Shown here: positions 59,387 to 64,000 of the stretch, piece by piece | How positions within the stretch are numbered: position 1 is the first letter of the stretch | How the letters are laid out: every line of letters begins with the position of its first letter | Source: Allodiplogaster sudhausi | Lineage: Eukaryota; Nematoda; Chromadorea; Rhabditida; Diplogasteridae | Assembly (NCBI GenBank): GCA_945643635.1 | Contig: CALZFC010000252.1 | Span: 4,009,001 to 4,073,000 of the forward strand | DNA length: 64,000 nucleotides | Direction of reading: 5' to 3' | Translations under genes and position numbers: made by a program | The notes under the pieces: generated by a model | What the model saw: only the letters and a program-made list of their open reading frames with translations | Database searches by the model: none | What the model was told of the DNA's origin: nothing

Positions 59387-61901
59387 ATGGTGCTGGCCTG
59401 GCTGCCGCTTCTTCTGCTGGCCCTCCTGGCCTGGGCCGATTCCTCTGCATTCTTCCTCGAGCCGCGTCACCCTTCCGCCAATTCCCAGGTCCTTCTGCTC
59501 GGTGGCAACTACACCTTCCACAGTAACTTCACCGTACTCTTCAACTCTCAACAAACATGCTTCTTCCTCACGACCGTTCTCCCCTGTGGCTGCTTCCCTC
59601 GGCCTTCACCAGAAGGCGGCTACCGTATTCTCGCCGACGACGGAAGCGAGGTCCTGCGCGGAATTTCCATCCTCCCTCACGATGTGAACATCTCGACGCC
59701 AAGTCGCCATGAAATCCTGCACGAGTTGAATGTTGCCGTCAAGCCGCGACTCTGTCAACCGGAGCGGTTGGATTTTAATTGTACTTAATTTTTCTGTAGT
59801 TGTATCAGAAATGACGGTATCTCATGATATTAAAACGTTATAAAGATATTATATTAATAAAAAAGAATGCCATTTAAGTTTGACGGCCGTCCTTCTCTTC
59901 CGCTCCTTCGATGTCCTTCCTCCCTCCCCACACGCTGACGTGCCCATCGAGAGTGAATGGCAGATCGTCACAAAAGTCGACCTCAGCCTGCACCAGAAAC
60001 GCGTCAACGTCGTCTTTGACTGTGCGCACTTGCTGCGTTCCGGCTTCTATTCCATTGAGATTCTGACGGCGTCCAATCAGACAGTGAAGGTTCGAAAATG
60101 GATGTATGCATGTTCAAAGTACAAGCAACTATTTCTCTCATATGTGTTTGTTCAGCTTCGCACCATTTCTTCCTTGGCACCCTGTATTCTTTGTGAGATA
60201 ATGCACATATAGAAGCATATGCGATGCATTGAATATGTTAACTCGCTGCTAAGTTTGTTGCCATCCCTCCCGCGCCCCCCCCCATGAAAACATGGCTGAT
60301 TGCTCTTCTGTAGTTCCGCTGTCGATCTAGCGGAACTCGCATTACGATCTAAAAAGAGGACTTCCCGCTCCGCTGCCGTCGGCCATTGAAAAAGATGCCA
60401 TCTTTTTACTCACCATCTCTGCTTAGCATCTCTCTATCTGTCTGACTCCCTTTCTCTCTTTCGCTCTTTGTTACCCTCACTCGCTCTCTCTTTCTCTTCC
60501 TCTCTTTCTCTCCGTCGACCCCACTCTTCCTCTCCCACCATCTCCATGTCTCACTCCAATTCCTTACCCTCTTGCTGACAGCTGATGGCCCTCCTTCTGG
60601 TGCGTGCCCCATTCTATAGCCAATGGTCAATTTCCTCCCTCTGTCTGTTCCTCTCATTCTCATTCACTCTCCGAGTCGCCCTCACTTTCACTCTCCTCTT
60701 CTACTCCACATGGCTATCAATCATCATTGGAGTAGTAAAGGAGATATTGCGAATTTACGATTACAAAGGAAGTCGCAATAGTAGAAGGACGAGTAAAGTA
60801 TGGAGTAGGGAGGGAAAAGCAAACGTTGCAAAAGGCAAAGGGTTATCCTAAAAGCTTAGATTAAAAAGCATGTTGATAGGTTTCCTCTGTGAACATAAAG
60901 GGATCAGAAAAAAGATAGCGAAAAACATATAAAATAAGGAAAACGTGATGGGGTTCATTCCGCAATACATATGTACGTATGTATGAATACAAGACATTCC
61001 ATATGCAAGTTGTTTTTGATTAGGCATTCTCATCACATTTTTTCACATTTTTACTCGTACTCGTTGAGAACTCGTCATGGATCCGCGTGGAGCCTTCCTC
61101 TTCTTCGTCCTTTCTCACACTTCCTCCAACTGGCTCGATCTTTCCTGCATGCTCGTCCACTTTTCATCTTCATTGGCGACTGCCCGGCGCAGGTTTTTTT
61201 ATTTATTTTATTGTACTTGTCAGTTCTTCCTCTCTTTTGTTTGATTGTCCTACCTACTGTGCAACCTCGGTGGAATCTGAAATTGAATGAGCGAGAAAGC
61301 GTGGAAGCCGAAGCGTGTTTGAGGTGGCTGCCGTGCGTCGCTTTCATTCCGACTTCGCGTGCTCGCTCGTCCTCCTCCAGAATCGGATGGCGTGCATCGT
61401 GGCGACTTGTACATCGAGGAGATCCGTCAGTCTTCTTTCATCTTCCACTAATTCCGTCACTTTGGCATGAGGAACTCTCGATCATATTTGGATATCGATG
61501 GATTTTTTTAATTCCTAAATTAGACAAAGTACATTTTCAGCATTAACATCCAACCAGTCGACCCTTGATCTTAGCTGCTCTGCCTTTGATATCATCCACG
61601 AGCAGTACTGCTTCGAACTGGTTTCGGCAAGTCTCATTTGTATCCATTTGTTCGTAATATTTGCAAATTCATTTTAGTTTCAAATTTGAAACTATTACAA
61701 TTTAATGTATGTTCGTAAGTGTATGAATATTGCAACATTTCGAATGATTGTTCTGCGCAGGTGGACGAAGCTCGCTCCAATGCCTTCCAACTCTGGAACA
61801 CACTCTGCATGCACACAGAGCCAAGTCAGCCAGCAATCAGTCTTCAAAATACGAATAAATTTCTCTCCCTACTTTTCGCAGAAGCTTCCCGTTGCCTTTG
61901 A
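59387..61901 (+). CDS. Secreted or type I membrane protein, unknown family
   Basis: Six phase-consistent exons: 59387-59766, 59879-60089, 61069-61192, 61324-61425, 61541-61626, 61761-61901; about 345 residues. The N-terminus (MVLAWLPLLLLALLAWADSS) is a strong signal peptide. The mature part has several N-glycosylation sites (NYT, NFT, NQT, NSS, NQS) and spaced cysteines in beta-rich sequence such as FDCAHLLRSGFYSIEILTAS, FHLHWRLPGA and LSFRLRVLARPPPESDG, then LDLSCSAFDIIHEQYCFELV. This layout resembles an extracellular beta-sandwich receptor, but I cannot assign a family. Exon 5 ends VS with a GC donor (TTTCG|GCAAGT at 61627). The end is uncertain: reading through gives a stop at 61901, but a donor (CCA|GTCAGCC) near 61825 could lead to further exons. 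The 979-base third intron was accepted on phase only. It may continue to a membrane segment and tail outside what I can assemble. Confidence 0.6.
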
Positions 61902-62964
61902 ATCGAATCTCTACTTTTCGTAGCGTAGAATATCCTGATGTTGACAATACTAGCAGAGAAATCCACTATGAATGGGCATGGAAACAATGCGCGTCGTTGC
62001 AGTAATGCGTTGTATTCCTCGGAATACTACGTAATCTTGTGGTTGTTACTGACGCATTGTAGTGACCAGACTCTTCTGCATCCGTAAGAGACTCTGTTGT
62101 TCGCCCTTCTCGTTCTCTCGCTCTTTCCCTTTCTCTCTTCTCTCCCTCTTCTGTCTCACTCTCCATTTCCCTCTCTGTCTCTGTCTCACTCTCTTTCTCT
62201 CTTCCTTGCCACATGCTATTTCTCATCTTCCTGTTATTCTCCTTCTTGGAGAGTGCGCATTTGTACTCTTATGCATCGTGAATTGCAGGAATGCTGCCAT
62301 CTAGCAAAGTCTTGTTGTGGCCATCATCATGAGGACTGTCAATATTCTTCATTAGGAACGGAAAAATTGTTCCAGACAAAGTTTGTTGTGAAGTAAATTG
62401 GGTAGAGGGTATTCGATTTCGGGCCATCCTACTTATCACTTGCGGTTGCCGCCCTTCTTTTCTTCTCTGCTGCCTCCTATCTCTCTCCTTCTCTCGAAAT
62501 CTCTCTCATTTGGTGTGTGATTGGAATGGGAGTTCTATTCCCACGACCAAACCAGACATTTGATTCCATATCGTGAGGAAGGAAGAAATGGAGAAGAAAG
62601 AAGAATGTAACTCTGCTTACAATATTAAAATGGAATGAAGTATACGTGTAGTTGAGGGTGGATGCCGGCTCACCCGCCCGATTACTCAATCTTGTGAGAT
62701 TCGTACCGACTCGCGCTTGACAAAGCCAATCTGACACGTTTGGATACCCTTTGCTTCTCTGCCACTCTCTGCTTTCTCTCTATGTTTCCCCCTTCAGCCG
62801 TCTCTGCGCGTACTCTTTCCCTTCTTCTCTTTCACTTCTCTATCCCCGCCTCTCTAACCCTTTCAAGAGAGTTACTTTGGTGATCACACATAAGTGCGGT
62901 ACGCTTACGCTTGCCCATTAGATTAATAACTCGGCCGATGACTCGGTTGTGAAGAGAGAGGAAC

Positions 62965-63009
<45 letters not shown>

Positions 63010-63289
63010 GCAAAAGCAGACTGGACATGGCAGGAGTTGAGGAGTGAGAGACAAGTGAAATGGAGATTGTATTGCTAAGACAGGGAGGACGAAATAGATA
63101 TGATCGCAGAAAGCGGGAGATAAACATGTTGTTCTGAAAGTTCATTAAATTTATTCATGTTTGTAGTTTTACGTAGAAGCCATGCGATCAAAAAAATTTT
63201 TCCTTCAGCCAAAAGCTACTTTATCTGAATACTTAGAACACACCATAATTGCTGCTCCTTTTGTTCCTTCACCTTTCTTGGCCTTCTGT

Positions 63290-63341
<52 letters not shown>

Positions 63342-64000
63342 TTGCTTTCTCTGTCTGACCTCTTCTCTCTCCCTCTCCCTCCTTTCTCTCTCTCTCTCCC
63401 TCCTTTCTCTGTCTGACCTCTCTCGTCTCCCTCATCTGCACCCTCGCGCACACCTTTTGTTTGTCTAATTGTCCTGCAGCTTCTGCCCCCTCCTCTTGTC
63501 CCGATCTGTTCAATGATTCATCATCGCTCTCTTCCCATTCTACGAGTTACCACCGGCTATTTGGCCGTTCACATGAGGCACGAACGGGGATGCTCCTGGC
63601 CGGTCACCATATGGGAGACTATGAATACTTATCTACACCATCTCTCTCGCTCTCTCTCTCTCTCATTCTCTCTCTCTCTCTTTGTCTCTCTCTTAACCTC
63701 TATCTCTCTCTCTCTCTCGTTCTTTCTCGCTCTCTAACATATCTTCTAATCCGTCTTCTTTGTATCATCTATCGTCGGAACTTCCGTCGAAATCTCTGGT
63801 CATTTGCAAATAGACGAAATAATTGGCATAGTTATGATAGGGATTCGAAGCTGCATGGTGTGATTCAAGAATGAAGGAGATTGCCATGCTGCTTTGGCAG
63901 GGATTACGGCAAAGCAAGAGTATGAATGGATTAGCATTAAGGATGAATCAGGCTTGATAAGCCAATCAACTGATTGCATTATGTTATCAAGTCTCAACAG
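61902..64000. other. Right flank, no confident gene
   Basis: Possible continuation of the upstream receptor-like gene: a hydrophobic frame near 62214-62288 (HLPVILLLGECAFVLLCIV) and a Ser-rich open segment 63475-63640 (CPDLFNDSSSLSSHSTSYH) after a CCTGCAG acceptor. Neither could be joined by phase. GA/CT arrays at about 62960-63003, 63292-63342 and 63640-63725. Confidence 0.4.
63292..63342. repeat. CT microsatellite
   Basis: CT tract of about 50 bases with a single T insertion. Confidence 0.9.

Noticed and set aside
62062..62304. Possible membrane segment HLPVILLLGECAFVLLCIV
   Set aside because: No acceptor in a usable position links it to the receptor-like gene; kept only as a note.
1..64000. 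Search for tRNA, rRNA, CRISPR arrays and bacterial-type operons
   Set aside because: No cloverleaf, rRNA core or spaced direct-repeat array was recognised; exon-intron structure throughout is eukaryotic.

Overview
The window is eukaryotic, and the protein content points to a nematode, probably a chromadorean. It holds an UNC-8/DEL-1-type degenerin channel, a worm-type tau-tubulin-kinase-like kinase, two tandem nematode-style 7TM receptors, a C-type lectin-domain protein and a GT49 glycosyltransferase. Genes are cut into many small exons with introns often of 45-120 bases. The species cannot be named from sequence alone. All gene models here were assembled by eye from splice signals, reading phase and protein-likeness; none has transcript support.

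Layout. 2.6-6.6 kb (+): secreted, GPI-anchored protein with fibronectin-III-like repeats; one intron carries a 1.7-kb foldback element. 7.4-9.8 kb (+): GT49 (LARGE/B4GAT1-type) glycosyltransferase whose DxD motif seems to be missing. 10.5-13.2 kb (-): TRA2-like SR splicing factor, convergent with the previous gene. 13.9-14.5 kb (-): C-terminal exons of an unrecognised protein. 19.5-21.7 and 25.4-27.2 kb (+): paired paralogous 7TM receptors flanking a TTBK/CK1-like kinase on the other strand (22.1-24.6 kb). 30-41.2 kb (+): a 23-exon degenerin/ENaC gene, preceded by a second set of N-terminal exons with compatible splice phase. 42-43.4 kb (-): C-type lectin. 44.8-48.8 kb: a 4-kb purine satellite made of GTAA-(GA)n units with a higher-order duplication. 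52.1-54.1 kb (+): GNAT acetyltransferase. 54.4-54.9 kb (-): decayed glutathione S-transferase. 57-59 kb (-): isolated coding-like exons. 59.4-61.9 kb (+): secreted or type I membrane protein of unknown family. Much of the remaining sequence is intergenic and peppered with GA/CT microsatellites.

The genes form no pathway or operon: strands alternate and products range over membrane channels, receptors, kinase, splicing, glycosylation and acetylation. The main cross-cutting observation is the frequency of GC-AG introns: about nine of roughly ninety introns that I can place by phase use a GC donor. Other points worth checking are the alternative degenerin N-termini, the structured purine satellite, a possible gene-conversion tract between the receptor paralogues, and two non-autonomous transposon-like foldbacks with TTAA and TA flanks.
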